64,000 nucleotides of DNA from Dyadobacter sp. CY345 (GCF_021502725.1 NZ_JAKFFS010000002.1:900946-964945); one strand, 5' to 3'. Shown: positions 1 through 9,545, numbered from the stretch's first letter. A program made the numbers and translations. Notes: a model not told the origin generated them from the sequence alone.

Positions 1-384
1 AGGTAATATTTCTGAAAGCACCTCAACAGGTGTATGCGGATTTAAAGCTACGCCAGGTTTCATTCCTAATTCCTTGATTAACTGAACTGTACGGTGTAAA
101 TGCGTACAGGCTTCATAGTGGACGGTCAGAATATCAGCCCCAGCGTCACGGAAGTTTTCCAGGTACCGGTCTGGCTGTTCGATCATCAAATGAAAGTCCA
201 GCGGTTTTTTGGAATATCGTTTAATGGCCTGCGCAACAGGAAATCCGAAGGAAATATTAGGGACAAACATACCATCCATGATGTCTACATGTATGTAATC
301 TGCTTCACTCGCATTAAGCATTTCAATGTCGCGTTGCAGATTCGCGAAATCTGCGGCAAGAATGGAAGGGGCAACTTTAGCCAT
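1..384 (-). CDS. rpe: Ribulose-phosphate 3-epimerase, N-terminal part (cut by window edge)
   Basis: This gene interconverts ribulose 5-phosphate and xylulose 5-phosphate in the cytosolic pentose phosphate pathway. Only the first 128 codons are in the window; the C-terminal half lies to the left. Translating the minus strand from the ATG at 384-382 gives MAKVAPSILAADFANL, the standard start of the family. It is followed by the metal-binding stretch YIHVDIMDGMFVPN and the DFHLMIEQPDRY segment of the TIM barrel. No frameshift is seen. The gene stands alone here, with a 235-bp gap to the next gene. The identification is firm because three family motifs occur in order. Confidence 0.95.
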   Translation of the reverse strand, partial: MAKVAPSILAADFANLQRDIEMLNASEADYIHVDIMDGMFVPNISFGFPVAQAIKRYSKKPLDFHLMIEQPDRYLENFRDAGADILTVHYEACTHLHRTVQLIKELGMKPGVALNPHTPVEVLSEILP

Positions 385-619
385 TTTGTAAAATAGTAAT
401 GTTAAATCCGTGGCGAATTTAAGGAATTTATAGGGAAGATGTAAAATCAGGGATTTTCATTACCCAATGCGTTAACTTTGGGCGGTAGCGGAATCAGATG
501 GATTACAGCTTTTGAAGAAGATTTTTAAAAAATTTATTAGTCTACACCAAATTTTTATATGATTTGGCTAAGTAAATGCGAAGGTTACAGGCTATATATC
601 TAAGAATTAGAATCCAAAA

Positions 620-1144
620 TTACTCAAACAACAGACCTACTGAAAAAGTCAAGCCGGTTAACAGTTTAGATTTGATGATTTGATTGTCGGTGGCTGATGA
701 AAATAGCTGATATTGATTTTCTTCCAGCGCATAAATTTCAACGGTAGCGTATTCCGGAAGAACGATCCAATACTCTTTAACACCATATTTTTCATAAAGC
801 TCTTTTTTTTCAATTGTATCCAAATGAAAAGAACTTTTAGAAATAATTTCCACCAATAAATCAGGAACACCTCGTATCCAATCCTTAACGATTTCTGATT
901 TTTCTTTGTTGATGAAAATTAAATCGGGTTGAACGCGATTAAAATTTTCTTCAAAAATAACATCCAATGGCGCGTTGAAAACCTCACCCAGGTTTTCGCC
1001 ATTTACGAAATCTTCGATAATTCTTTGAAGCTTTCTGGATATTTTTTGATGGTAAATTTTCGGACTGGGAAACATAATTTCTTTGCCGTTAATGATTTGC
1101 ATCAGGTCCCAGTCTTGAAGTGTCCGTTCTTCTTTATGGATCAT
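620..1144 (-). CDS. Uma2-family (DUF820) putative restriction-like endonuclease
   Basis: This 174-residue protein has the organisation of the Uma2/DUF820 family, a PD-(D/E)xK-like nuclease fold common in cyanobacteria and scattered in Bacteroidota. Near residues 93-96 is QPDLIF, then GVPDLLVEIISKSS around 112-125, then KKELYEKYGVKEYWIV, the family signature that supplies the acidic and lysine residues. Its length is typical. The cellular role of the family is not established; some members sit near transposons or toxin-antitoxin loci, but nothing here shows such a partner. It is a single-gene unit transcribed away from ligA. Confidence 0.85.
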   Translation of the reverse strand: MIHKEERTLQDWDLMQIINGKEIMFPSPKIYHQKISRKLQRIIEDFVNGENLGEVFNAPLDVIFEENFNRVQPDLIFINKEKSEIVKDWIRGVPDLLVEIISKSSFHLDTIEKKELYEKYGVKEYWIVLPEYATVEIYALEENQYQLFSSATDNQIIKSKLLTGLTFSVGLLFE

Positions 1145-1292
1145 TTTAATCAGCGTTTTTTATAAAAATACATAAATAATTACATATAGCGGCTAACTTT
1201 CGATCTTTCGTTAAATTTGTGCCGGAGCGATAATATTCAAATTCTCATTCCTAAATAAATACATTTCCCAGCCGCAACAGCAAACAATAACC

Positions 1293-3380
1293 ATGAATCC
1301 GGAAGAACGCATCAACGAACTCATACAACAGATTGATCACTACAATTTTCAATATTATCAGGAAAGTATTTCTGAAATATCTGATTATGATTTTGATCAG
1401 TTATTGAAAGAACTGGCTAAGCTGGAAAATGAGTTTCCCGAATTCAAACGAAGTGATTCGCCCACGCAGCGGGTAGGCGGTACGATCACAAAGAATTTCA
1501 ATGCCGTATATCACCGATATCCCATGTTGTCGCTTGACAATACCTACAACGAACAAGAGCTTCGGGATTTTGACGAACGTGTTCGAAAAGGGTTGGATGG
1601 CGAAGCTTATGAATATATCTGTGAACTGAAATTTGATGGAATTTCACTCAGTTTTACATACGACAATGGCGTCCTTGTCCGTGGCGTTACCCGAGGCGAC
1701 GGTACGCGCGGAGATGAAATTACAAATAATGTCAAGACGATAAAGTCGCTTCCGTTACGTGTCAAGTCAAAAGAAATTCCACCAATTTTTGAAATCCGTG
1801 GAGAAGGTTTTATGCCTTTCCAGTCTTTTCAGAAATTGAATGAAGATATGGAAGCGTTAGGTGTTAACCTTTATGCAAACCCAAGAAATGCTGCGTCCGG
1901 TTCGTTTAAATTGCAGGATTCTGCTGAAACGGCCCGCAGGTCACTGGATTGTTATATTTATTCCTTTTTGAGCGACGAAACCGTTTTTGCCAGTCATGAA
2001 GAAAGTTTACTTGCATTAAAATCATGGGGATTTAATATTTCTCCGGGCTGGAAAAAGGTAACTAATATTGATGATGTCATTGCGTACATTCATGAATGGG
2101 AAGAAAAACGCGCGACACTTCCGCTCGCGACAGATGGGATTGTTATTAAGGTCAATTCATTCGAACAGCAGCGCGAATTAGGTTTCACAGCAAAAAGTCC
2201 TCGTTGGGCGATTTCATTTAAATACAAGGCGGAGAACAAACCGGCCATTCTCCGGTATGTAAACTTTCAGGTCGGAAGAACCGGAAATATTACTCCTGTT
2301 GCCAATCTGTGTGCAGAAAGTGAGCGGACAATTCCGTACAATAAAGTGAAGGGAGTCCACTTATCCGGCACTTATGTAAAACGGGCAACGCTGCATAATG
2401 CCAATGAGCTTGAACGGTTAAGCGTGCAGTTGGGCGATACTGTTTTTGTGGAGAAAAGCGGAGAGATTATTCCAAAAATAACAGGTGTCGATCTGACAAA
2501 ACGTGAATTATTTCAAACGGAACCGATCGTTTTTCCTAAAAATTGTCCTGAGTGTGGCTCGCTTTTAGCAAGAAACGAGGGCGAAGTCGCTTATTATTGC
2601 CCGAACGACAGTGCTTGTCCACCACAGCTAAAAGGTCGGATCGAGCATTTTATTCACCGGAAAGCGATGAATATCGACAGCCTTGGTGAAGGTAAAATAG
2701 AAGTACTTTTTGATAACAATTTGGTAAGAACACCTGCTGACTTATATGACCTGACAAACGAAAAACTGCTGGGTCTGGAAAAAAATATTGTCAACGAGGA
2801 AACCGGGAAGATTAAGAAAATCAGTTTCAGGGAAAAGACGGTTGAGAATATTATGAAAGGTCTGGAAACTTCAAAAACGGCTCCTTTCAAAAATGTTTTG
2901 TTTGGTCTTGGCATTCGTTTTGTCGGCGCGACCGTTGCTGAAAAACTGGCGGCATATTTTAAGAATATTACCGCGCTTCGTTCGGCCACTTTTGAGGAAC
3001 TTGTTGCTGTACCGGAAATTGGCGGCAGAATTGCACAAAGTGTAATCGCTTATTTTTCAGTACCGGAAAACCAGCTGGTAATGGAGCGACTTGAAAAAGC
3101 GGGTTTGCAAATGACAACCGACGACAAACCGGTTGAAATGGAAAGTACGATGCTGGAAGGTAAAACTTTTGTGATTTCCGGCGTATTTGCCAATTTTGAC
3201 CGGGACGATCTGAAACATAAAATTGAAGCTAATGGCGGTCGTATTTTAAGTGGCGTTTCGGGGAAATTAAACTATCTGCTTGCCGGAGATAATATGGGTC
3301 CTTCCAAACTTGAAAAGGCCAGAAAATTGGGTGTAACGATCCTGTCAGAAGAAGAATTTTTAGGAATGATTCAAAAATGA
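1293..3380 (+). CDS. ligA: NAD-dependent DNA ligase LigA
   Basis: It seals nicks in duplex DNA during replication and repair using NAD+. At 695 residues it is full length. The N-terminal Ia domain carries the NMN-binding YY pair near residues 21-22. The adenylation domain has the catalytic lysine in ELKFDG (Lys113) and the motif ATDGIVIKVN near 280. The OB fold is followed by a Cys4 zinc finger (CPECG...YYCPNDSACP, about 415-440), helix-hairpin-helix repeats (FVGATVAEKLA; VPEIGGRIAQS) and a C-terminal BRCT domain (GKTFVISGVF, about 620-695). The ATG is preceded by an AT-rich leader without a ribosome binding site, normal in this phylum. dapA follows 63 bp downstream. Confidence 0.98.
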   Translation: MNPEERINELIQQIDHYNFQYYQESISEISDYDFDQLLKELAKLENEFPEFKRSDSPTQRVGGTITKNFNAVYHRYPMLSLDNTYNEQELRDFDERVRKGLDGEAYEYICELKFDGISLSFTYDNGVLVRGVTRGDGTRGDEITNNVKTIKSLPLRVKSKEIPPIFEIRGEGFMPFQSFQKLNEDMEALGVNLYANPRNAASGSFKLQDSAETARRSLDCYIYSFLSDETVFASHEESLLALKSWGFNISPGWKKVTNIDDVIAYIHEWEEKRATLPLATDGIVIKVNSFEQQRELGFTAKSPRWAISFKYKAENKPAILRYVNFQVGRTGNITPVANLCAESERTIPYNKVKGVHLSGTYVKRATLHNANELERLSVQLGDTVFVEKSGEIIPKITGVDLTKRELFQTEPIVFPKNCPECGSLLARNEGEVAYYCPNDSACPPQLKGRIEHFIHRKAMNIDSLGEGKIEVLFDNNLVRTPADLYDLTNEKLLGLEKNIVNEETGKIKKISFREKTVENIMKGLETSKTAPFKNVLFGLGIRFVGATVAEKLAAYFKNITALRSATFEELVAVPEIGGRIAQSVIAYFSVPENQLVMERLEKAGLQMTTDDKPVEMESTMLEGKTFVISGVFANFDRDDLKHKIEANGGRILSGVSGKLNYLLAGDNMGPSKLEKARKLGVTILSEEEFLGMIQK

Positions 3381-3443
3381 TGAAGGAAATTGAGTCAGGT
3401 AACTAACTTTGTGTTTTAAAATCAACAATTATATAAGAAAATA

Positions 3444-4334
3444 ATGCCATTGGACGAACGTTTCAAAGGAGTCGGAGCAGCGCTGATTACACCCTTTGAT
3501 GAACAGCAAGAAATTGACTACGCTGGTTTACAAAAGTTAATCGAATTCGTGTCTGAAGGAGGAGTGGATTATCTGGTTGTGCAGGGAACAACCGGGGAAT
3601 CTCCAACAATTTCATCGACAGAAAAAGACGAAATTCTGGCATTTTCTAAAAAGCATAACACAAAGGGTTTGCCGATTGTGTATGGTTTGGGTGGAAATGA
3701 TACCAGGTCAGTACTCGAAACGATCCGAAAGACTGACTTCGACGGCGTTGACGCGATTCTGTCTGTTTGTCCATATTACAACAAGCCTACTCAAGAAGGA
3801 ATTATAGCACATTTCACCTCGATTGCGGATGCATCGCCTGTGCCGGTTTTGCTATATAATGTTCCGGGTCGTACGGTAATCAACATGAAAGCTGAAACGA
3901 TCCTGAAACTTGCTGAACATCCAAATATCATCGGTATTAAAGATGCAGGCGGAAGTATAGAACAAAGCATGGAACTTGCTGCACACGCGCCAAAGGATTT
4001 TCTTTTGCTTTCAGGTGATGATAATCTTGTTACTACCATGTGCAGCGTTGGTTGGCATGGGGTTATTTCCGTGATCGCCAACGGTTTTCCACGTGAATTT
4101 ACAGATTTAACATGGCACGCAATCGAAGGGAATTTCAAAGAGGCAGCGAAATTGCAACTGGCATTTCTAGAATTTGACACGTTGTTATATATCGAATCGA
4201 ATCCGGTGGGGATAAAAAAATGTCTTGAAATTAAAGGTATTTGCAGCTCGGAAGTTCGTTTGCCGTTATTGAAAGCTTCGGCGCAGCTGAGTGAAAAGCT
4301 GGAAAAAGCGATGGTTCGGGAAGGGTTTATGTAA
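3444..4334 (+). CDS. dapA: 4-hydroxy-tetrahydrodipicolinate synthase
   Basis: It condenses pyruvate with aspartate semialdehyde in the lysine/diaminopimelate pathway that feeds peptidoglycan synthesis. The 296-residue TIM-barrel protein has the GTTGE motif (Thr49-Thr50), the catalytic tyrosine in LLYNVPGR (about Tyr138), and the Schiff-base lysine in IIGIKDAGG (Lys166). The common bacterial version of the last motif is KEASG; KDAGG is a mild variant. It may be read from its own promoter: TAACTTTG at 3404-3411 resembles a Bacteroidota -7 element, though a good -33 box is not seen at the right distance. Other members of the superfamily (N-acetylneuraminate lyase) are less likely given the motifs. 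Confidence 0.93.
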   Translation: MPLDERFKGVGAALITPFDEQQEIDYAGLQKLIEFVSEGGVDYLVVQGTTGESPTISSTEKDEILAFSKKHNTKGLPIVYGLGGNDTRSVLETIRKTDFDGVDAILSVCPYYNKPTQEGIIAHFTSIADASPVPVLLYNVPGRTVINMKAETILKLAEHPNIIGIKDAGGSIEQSMELAAHAPKDFLLLSGDDNLVTTMCSVGWHGVISVIANGFPREFTDLTWHAIEGNFKEAAKLQLAFLEFDTLLYIESNPVGIKKCLEIKGICSSEVRLPLLKASAQLSEKLEKAMVREGFM

Positions 4335-4404
4335 TACTTAATAGCTGGATTTCTAGGCCGGAATTCTGTCACCCGTTCCGGGTTTGAAGGCTCAATATTC
4401 CCGT

Positions 4405-5200
4405 TTTGCTACAATACTGTCATCCCTTCGGGATTGCTACGGCAATAGCGAATTAGTAAATGAAATAATCTGCAAACCCGAAGGATTAGTGTTCTTTCGG
4501 GTTTGTTTAGTTTGTAACAATCCGTGAGTGATACTAGGTGAGAAACATCAAGTTTGTCATTAAATCCATAAATTATCAAGCTTCCACAAACCCGAAGGGT
4601 TGAAATTATTGTAGAATTGTAATTAACGCCAAGATCCTAATCACCGAGACGTGGGCTATTAGGTTTGGTATTTTATCATGGATATGTTTTACCTAATATA
4701 TTTGCGGTAACAACAAAAGAAAATAATTAAAATACTAAAACTTGGTAATGCCATTTACCCTTAAAATGTAATAATCCTCAAACCCGAAGGGTTGAAATTA
4801 TTGTAGTAACCGAATTGGATCCGGGAAATAAAACTCTGAAAGGGTGACATATCAAGATTTTCATTTTGCTACAATACTGTCATCCCTTCGGGATTGTTCG
4901 GTTTGTAGCGAATTTGTAACAAGATTAATCTGCAAGCCAGAAGTATTGGTATCCTTTCGGGTTTGTTTAGTTTTTAACAACCTGTGGTAGGCTATAAGGT
5001 ATTAACATCAAATTTGCTATTCAATCCATAAATACGCAACCTTCCACAAATCCGAAGGGTGGAAAGTTTTGTTGTAATTTAAATAGGGTTGAAATTAAAT
5101 CCATAAATTCGCAACCTTCCTCAAACCCGAAGGGTTGAAATTATTGTAGTAAATGTAAGAAGCCGGGAAGTCTAAACCCTGAAAGGGTGGCATACCAGAA
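4405..5200. repeat. Cluster of CCCGAAGGG palindromic repeats; about 210-bp composite present twice
   Basis: This 924-bp gene-free interval is filled with short palindromes of the type found in many Bacteroidota genomes. Inverted copies reading CTACAATACTGTCATCCC then TTCGGG lie at about 4409-4437 and 4869-4896. Direct copies reading AACCCGAAGGGTTG followed by AAATTATTGTAG lie at about 4588-4614, 4780-4806 and 5122-5150. Related GAAAGGGTG units lie at about 4832-4855 and 5172-5195. The segments 4405-4620 and 4865-5075 align along their length (repeat, AAACCCGAA...TTCGGGTTT hairpin, repeat), so a composite was duplicated. No open frame of interest is seen. Confidence 0.8.
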
Positions 5201-5258
5201 TACGCTGCAAACCGGTGATGTTTTTACATGCTTAGCCCAATACTAAAATATCTAACTC

Positions 5259-6323
5259 ATGATCACCTTCTATCCTGGCCCGTCGAAAGTATATCCTCAG
5301 GTTGAACAATATTTGTCAGACGCATATCAAAGTGGTATTTTAAGCGTCAATCATCGTAGCGAGCCATTTATGGTCATGCTAAAAGAGACGATTGAAGTTA
5401 TGAAATCGAAACTTGATATTCCAGAAGCGTATGAAATTTACTTCTGTTCTTCGGCAACCGAATGCTGGGAAATTATCGCTCAATCGCTTATTGCGACAAA
5501 AAGCCTTCATTTACACAACGGCGCATTCGGAGAAAAGTGGCTGGAATACACACAGAAAATAAAACCGAAATCCAAAGGTTTTTCTTTTGATAAAAATAGT
5601 TTACCTATTATTTCTGACATCATTTCTGATCAGGAAGATGAAGTGATCTGTCTCACACATAACGAAACTTCCAACGGAACAGCGCTGCCTTTTTCCTTTT
5701 TTACGGAACTGAGAGAACAGACAAGTCAGGTGATTGCTGTGGACGCGACATCTTCTATAGCGGGGGTTGAATTCCCTTGGGAAGCAGCTGATGTTTGGTA
5801 TGCTTCCGTTCAGAAATGTTTCGGTCTTCCGGCAGGTTTGAGTGTTTTGATTGCTTCTCCGCGTGCGATAAAACTGGCAGAAAAGATTGGAGATCGTGAT
5901 TTTTATAACAGCTTTCTTTTTGTCCGAGATAATTTTCTAAAATATCAAACGCCTTATACGCCAAACGCGCTGGGTATTTATCTGGCCGGACGTGTTATGA
6001 GGCAGGTTGAGCCAATTGCATCAATTTCAAAACAAACAAAAAAGAGAGCGGCAGAATGGTATGAATTTCTCGCGGAAAATGGGTATTCAATTTTGATTGA
6101 TGAGCAAGAAGTAAGGTCTGACACTGTAATTGCCGTTTCGGGAAGTAAGGATCAGGTGGCCAATTTGAAAAAATCAGCGAAAGAAAACGGTATTTTGCTG
6201 GGCAATGGATATGGAGCATGGAAAGAAACAACATTCAGAATCGCTAACTTTCCGGCGATTACACAAAACGAAATTGATCAGTTGAAAAATTTCCTTAAAA
6301 GTGAAGCCAATCGACTGGCATGA
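5259..6323 (+). CDS. Class V aminotransferase (phosphoserine-aminotransferase-like)
   Basis: This 354-residue PLP enzyme has fold type I class V features. They are a glycine-rich N-terminus (TFYPGPSKVYPQV), the loop SVNHRSEPF near 29-37, the PLP aspartate in VIAVDATSSIAG (Asp162), and the Schiff-base lysine in YASVQKCFGLPAG (Lys186). The closest named relatives are phosphoserine aminotransferases and alanine-glyoxylate/serine-pyruvate aminotransferases. The sequence shows no residue that lets me decide the substrate, so serC is not assigned. It follows the repeat cluster, and the next gene begins 78 bp downstream on the same strand. Confidence 0.82.
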   Translation: MITFYPGPSKVYPQVEQYLSDAYQSGILSVNHRSEPFMVMLKETIEVMKSKLDIPEAYEIYFCSSATECWEIIAQSLIATKSLHLHNGAFGEKWLEYTQKIKPKSKGFSFDKNSLPIISDIISDQEDEVICLTHNETSNGTALPFSFFTELREQTSQVIAVDATSSIAGVEFPWEAADVWYASVQKCFGLPAGLSVLIASPRAIKLAEKIGDRDFYNSFLFVRDNFLKYQTPYTPNALGIYLAGRVMRQVEPIASISKQTKKRAAEWYEFLAENGYSILIDEQEVRSDTVIAVSGSKDQVANLKKSAKENGILLGNGYGAWKETTFRIANFPAITQNEIDQLKNFLKSEANRLA

Positions 6324-6401
6324 GTAGTAATGTCAAAGGATTGTATTTATAATTAAAAAGTCGTTTACTCAATACAGGATAAGCCCATCGTGTTAATAGA
6401 T

Positions 6402-7103
6402 ATGTTGCATCAGTACCAGACACAAACAAAATGTCTGGTAGCCCTCGACTCCATTATTTTCGGTTTCGACGGTCAGGAGTTAAAATTATTATTGGTCAAT
6501 CGTGGAATTGAAAACGAGCATCATACCTGGTCGCTGATGGGCGGTTGGGTGCAGCCCGACGAGAGTCTGGAAGAAGCCTCGACGAGAATTTTGTATGAGC
6601 TGACCAGCCTTACCGACATTTATCTGGAACAGCTTCACACCTTTGGAAACCCCAAACGTGACCCTGTCGAGCGGACGGTTTCAGTAGCCTATTTTGCGTT
6701 GATTAACGTGGAGGATTACGATAACAAGATATCCAAGAACTTCGAAGCGCAGTGGTTTTCCATGCAGGAATTGCCGCAGTTATTATTTGACCATAGTGCG
6801 ATGGTTCAGATGGCAATCGAACATTTGCGTTACAAGGCCTCGCAGCATCCGATTGGTTTTGAGCTGCTTCCGGAAAAATTTACAATTCCGCAGCTGCAAA
6901 AATTATATGAGGCTATTTTCGGCACCGAGCTTGATAAGCGCAATTTTAGCCGGAAACTTTTGTCAACCCATTTACTGATCAAACTGGATGAAAAACAAAA
7001 GGGATTTTCTAAAAAAGGCGCTTATTATTACAAGATCCACGAGGAGAAATATAAAAAACAGTTTAATACCTTCCTGAACTTTTTGCCGAACGGAAACGGC
7101 TGA
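6402..7103 (+). CDS. Nudix-domain transcriptional regulator with winged helix (NrtR/AraR-like), degenerate Nudix box
   Basis: The N-terminal half (about residues 10-140) is a Nudix fold; the C-terminal part (about 150-225) looks like the winged helix of NrtR/AraR-type regulators. The Nudix box at about 47-70 begins GGWVQPDESLEEAS, but the REUXEEXGU core reads RILYELTSL, losing two of three metal-binding glutamates. In this family that loss is typical of sensors that bind a ligand (ADP-ribose derivative or sugar) rather than hydrolyse it. I chose the ATG at 6402; a GTG four codons upstream at 6390 is also possible. No sugar or NAD operon is adjacent, so the regulon is unknown. Confidence 0.82.
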   Translation: MLHQYQTQTKCLVALDSIIFGFDGQELKLLLVNRGIENEHHTWSLMGGWVQPDESLEEASTRILYELTSLTDIYLEQLHTFGNPKRDPVERTVSVAYFALINVEDYDNKISKNFEAQWFSMQELPQLLFDHSAMVQMAIEHLRYKASQHPIGFELLPEKFTIPQLQKLYEAIFGTELDKRNFSRKLLSTHLLIKLDEKQKGFSKKGAYYYKIHEEKYKKQFNTFLNFLPNGNG

Positions 7104-7194
7104 GATGTATTTTAATCGTTAGCTTAACAATAAAAGGTTGTGTAAGAAACGGGTTTTGTTCAACTTTGCGGCATAATCCTAGAATGGTGTCGTC

Positions 7195-7764
7195 ATGTTT
7201 AACTTCAAAGAAATACTTTCCGTAACGCTGATTCTCTTTTCAGTGATCGATGTGTTGGGCTCAATCCCGATCATTGTGGATTTTCGCAAGAAACTTGGGA
7301 AAATAGAATCCGAAAAGGCGACACTGGTAGCCGGCGGAATCATGATCGCTTTTTTATTTTTGGGAGAAAGGCTTTTAAGCCTTTTTGGCGTAGATGTCGC
7401 CTCTTTCGCAGTTGCCGGTGCAATTATTCTGTTCCTGCTGGGACTGGAAATGATACTGGGAAGAAATATTTTCAAGCATGACAATATCAGCGTTAGCGCC
7501 GCATCAATCGTTCCAATCGCGTTTCCCATTATTGCAGGAGCAGGCACGATGACGACGCTCCTGGCACTGCGTACAACTTATGAGATCAAAAATATACTGG
7601 TAGGCGTTTTGCTCAATTTATTTTTTATTTACATCGTTCTCAAATCATCCAACTGGATTGAAAATAAACTCGGGCAGGGTGGAACGGACATTCTTCGGAA
7701 AGTTTTCGGGATAATTCTGCTTGCCATTTCAATCAAACTCTTCAAGACCAATCTGGTTTTGTAA
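7195..7764 (+). CDS. MarC/UPF0056 family integral membrane protein
   Basis: The 189-residue protein is almost entirely hydrophobic, with about six membrane segments. It carries the family patterns VIDVLGSIPIIVDF near the N-terminus and PIAFPIIAGAGTMTTLLAL near residues 102-120. MarC proteins are inner-membrane proteins of unknown function; an early link to multiple antibiotic resistance was not upheld for E. coli MarC. Length is usual for the family (about 190-220). It lies alone between the Nudix regulator (91 bp) and the MazG-like gene (40 bp), so it may be co-transcribed with the latter. Confidence 0.9.
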   Translation: MFNFKEILSVTLILFSVIDVLGSIPIIVDFRKKLGKIESEKATLVAGGIMIAFLFLGERLLSLFGVDVASFAVAGAIILFLLGLEMILGRNIFKHDNISVSAASIVPIAFPIIAGAGTMTTLLALRTTYEIKNILVGVLLNLFFIYIVLKSSNWIENKLGQGGTDILRKVFGIILLAISIKLFKTNLVL

Positions 7765-7804
7765 GCTATTTTTCTGAATAACAAAATTCAAAATTCTTAA
7801 TATA

Positions 7805-8272
7805 ATGCAGCAATTAGACAGCCTTAATCAAGTCGCAGAATTCCATAAAACCTTCAAACATCCTATTCTTGAAACCCCGACAATTCCTTCCGAAGACCGC
7901 AGCCGTTTACGTGTTGCTCTTTTGGCCGAAGAATTGAAGGAACTGGAAGTTGCAATTTTGGAAAAAGACCTTGTAGAGATTGCAGACGCTCTATGCGACT
8001 TGCAGTACGTACTTTCCGGGGCAGTGCTCGAATTTGGTTTAGGGGATAAATTCCGTGCGTTGTTCGATGAAGTTCAACGTTCGAATATGTCAAAGGCTTG
8101 TGTGAGTGTGGAAGAAGCGGAGGCTACGGTGGCGCACTATAATGCAAAAGGAACGGAATGTTATTACAAAGAAGACAATGGTAAATACCTCGTTTATCGG
8201 ACAGCGGATGATAAAACTTTGAAAAATATCAACTATTCTCCGGCGGATCTGTCGGGCATCATTGCTTCGTAA
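7805..8272 (+). CDS. MazG-like / phosphoribosyl-ATP pyrophosphohydrolase superfamily protein
   Basis: This 155-residue all-alpha protein has the metal-binding pattern of all-alpha NTP pyrophosphatases: LLAEELKELEVAI (about 38-50, ExxE) followed by LVEIADALCDLQYVLSGA (about 56-73, ExxD). Enzymes of this group hydrolyse nucleoside triphosphates to monophosphates and pyrophosphate, often as house-cleaning enzymes. The C-terminal 50 residues (HYNAKGTECYYKED...) form the extra segment typical of the short HisE/MazG-like phosphohydrolases seen in Bacteroidota. The substrate cannot be read from the sequence. pepT begins about 30 bp downstream. Confidence 0.85.
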   Translation: MQQLDSLNQVAEFHKTFKHPILETPTIPSEDRSRLRVALLAEELKELEVAILEKDLVEIADALCDLQYVLSGAVLEFGLGDKFRALFDEVQRSNMSKACVSVEEAEATVAHYNAKGTECYYKEDNGKYLVYRTADDKTLKNINYSPADLSGIIAS

Positions 8273-8302
8273 TTATTCGTTTTCATTTAATCTTTGGTAA
8301 AA

Positions 8303-9535
8303 ATGTCTTCCGTTTTAAACCGATTTTTGAGTTACGTTCAGATCGATACGCAATCAGATCCGCAATCGACGAGTTTTCCCAGTACGGAAAAACAGCGGGA
8401 TCTTAGTAATCTGCTGGTAATCGAATTGCAGGAGCTCGGTATCGAGGACGCGCATCTGGATGAACATGGATATGTGTATGCTACCATACCGGCAAACTCT
8501 GAAAAATCTAATATTCCTGTGATTTGTTTTTGTTCGCATGTGGATACCTCTCCGGATGTCACAGGCGCAAATGTGGAGCCGATTGTGCATCAAAAATGGA
8601 ATGGACAAGATATCGTTTTGCCGGATGATCCGACGCAGATACTGAAACTTTCTGAGCATCCGGATCTGAAAAATCAGATTGGGAATGATATCGTGACAGC
8701 AAGCGGAACAACACTTTTAGGTGCGGATAACAAGGCAGGCGTCGCTGAGATTATGGCTGCGGCGGAGGTTTTGATGACAGATAAAAGAATAAAACACGGA
8801 GTGATCAAAATTCTTTTTACACCTGACGAAGAGGTTGGTCACGGTACTGAAAAAGTAGATATAAATAAGCTTGGGGCTGATTACGGATATACTGTGGATG
8901 GTGAGGCTGTTGGCACGATGGAAGACGAAACTTTCTCGGCTGACGGCGTGAAAATCTCAATTCACGGGGTTAGTACGCACCCGGGGTATGCCATTGGAAA
9001 GCTGGAAAATGCATTGAAAATTGCAGGGGAAATTCTGGCGGCTTTACCAAAAAATCTTTCTCCGGAAACAACGGAAAACAAGGATGGATTTATACATCCT
9101 GTGCATATCGAAGGAATTCAGGAGCAGGCGGTTTTAGATTTTATTATCCGGGATTTTACTGAATCTGGTCTCCACGAAAAGGAAGCATTGCTCAAAGAAA
9201 TCATGAAAAAAGTGTTGGTAAATTATCCGAATTCAAAAGCAGAATTCAAGGTAACGGAACAATACCGAAACATGAAAGAAATTCTGGATCAGCATCCACA
9301 AGTCATTGATAATGCAATGGAAGCGATGAAACGTTCAGGATTAAATCCAGTAACGAGAAGCATCCGCGGAGGTACTGACGGATCACGATTGTCTTTTATG
9401 GGTTTGCCGTGCCTGAATATTTTTGCCGGAGAACATGCTTTTCATTCACGCTTAGAATGGGTTTCTGTGCAGGATATGGAAAAAGCGGTGGAGGTTATTG
9501 TAAACCTGGCCCAGGTTTGGGAAGAAAGAAGTTAG
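8303..9535 (+). CDS. pepT: Peptidase T (tripeptide aminopeptidase)
   Basis: This zinc M20-family exopeptidase releases N-terminal residues from tripeptides in the cytosol. The 410-residue product has the metal ligands in FCSHVDTSPD (about 77-86), LGADNKAGVAEIM (about 138-150), TPDEEVGHG (about 174-182), VDGEAVG (Asp about 197) and the C-terminal GEHAFHSRLEWV. RSIRGGTDGSRLS matches the PepT substrate-binding loop. I take the ATG at 8303 (MSSVLNRFLSYVQIDTQS); a TTG nine bases upstream would add only three residues. It lies 10 bp before the RNase H gene, suggesting an operon. Confidence 0.96.
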   Translation: MSSVLNRFLSYVQIDTQSDPQSTSFPSTEKQRDLSNLLVIELQELGIEDAHLDEHGYVYATIPANSEKSNIPVICFCSHVDTSPDVTGANVEPIVHQKWNGQDIVLPDDPTQILKLSEHPDLKNQIGNDIVTASGTTLLGADNKAGVAEIMAAAEVLMTDKRIKHGVIKILFTPDEEVGHGTEKVDINKLGADYGYTVDGEAVGTMEDETFSADGVKISIHGVSTHPGYAIGKLENALKIAGEILAALPKNLSPETTENKDGFIHPVHIEGIQEQAVLDFIIRDFTESGLHEKEALLKEIMKKVLVNYPNSKAEFKVTEQYRNMKEILDQHPQVIDNAMEAMKRSGLNPVTRSIRGGTDGSRLSFMGLPCLNIFAGEHAFHSRLEWVSVQDMEKAVEVIVNLAQVWEERS

Positions 9536-9545
9536 TTTAAAATTA

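Noticed and set aside
2654..2989. 111-codon frame antisense to ligA
   Set aside because: Serine- and phenylalanine-rich shadow of a firmly assigned gene.
3404..3411. TAACTTTG as a dapA promoter
   Set aside because: The TTG upstream is only 11 bases away, too close for a -33 element; mentioned in the dapA entry only.
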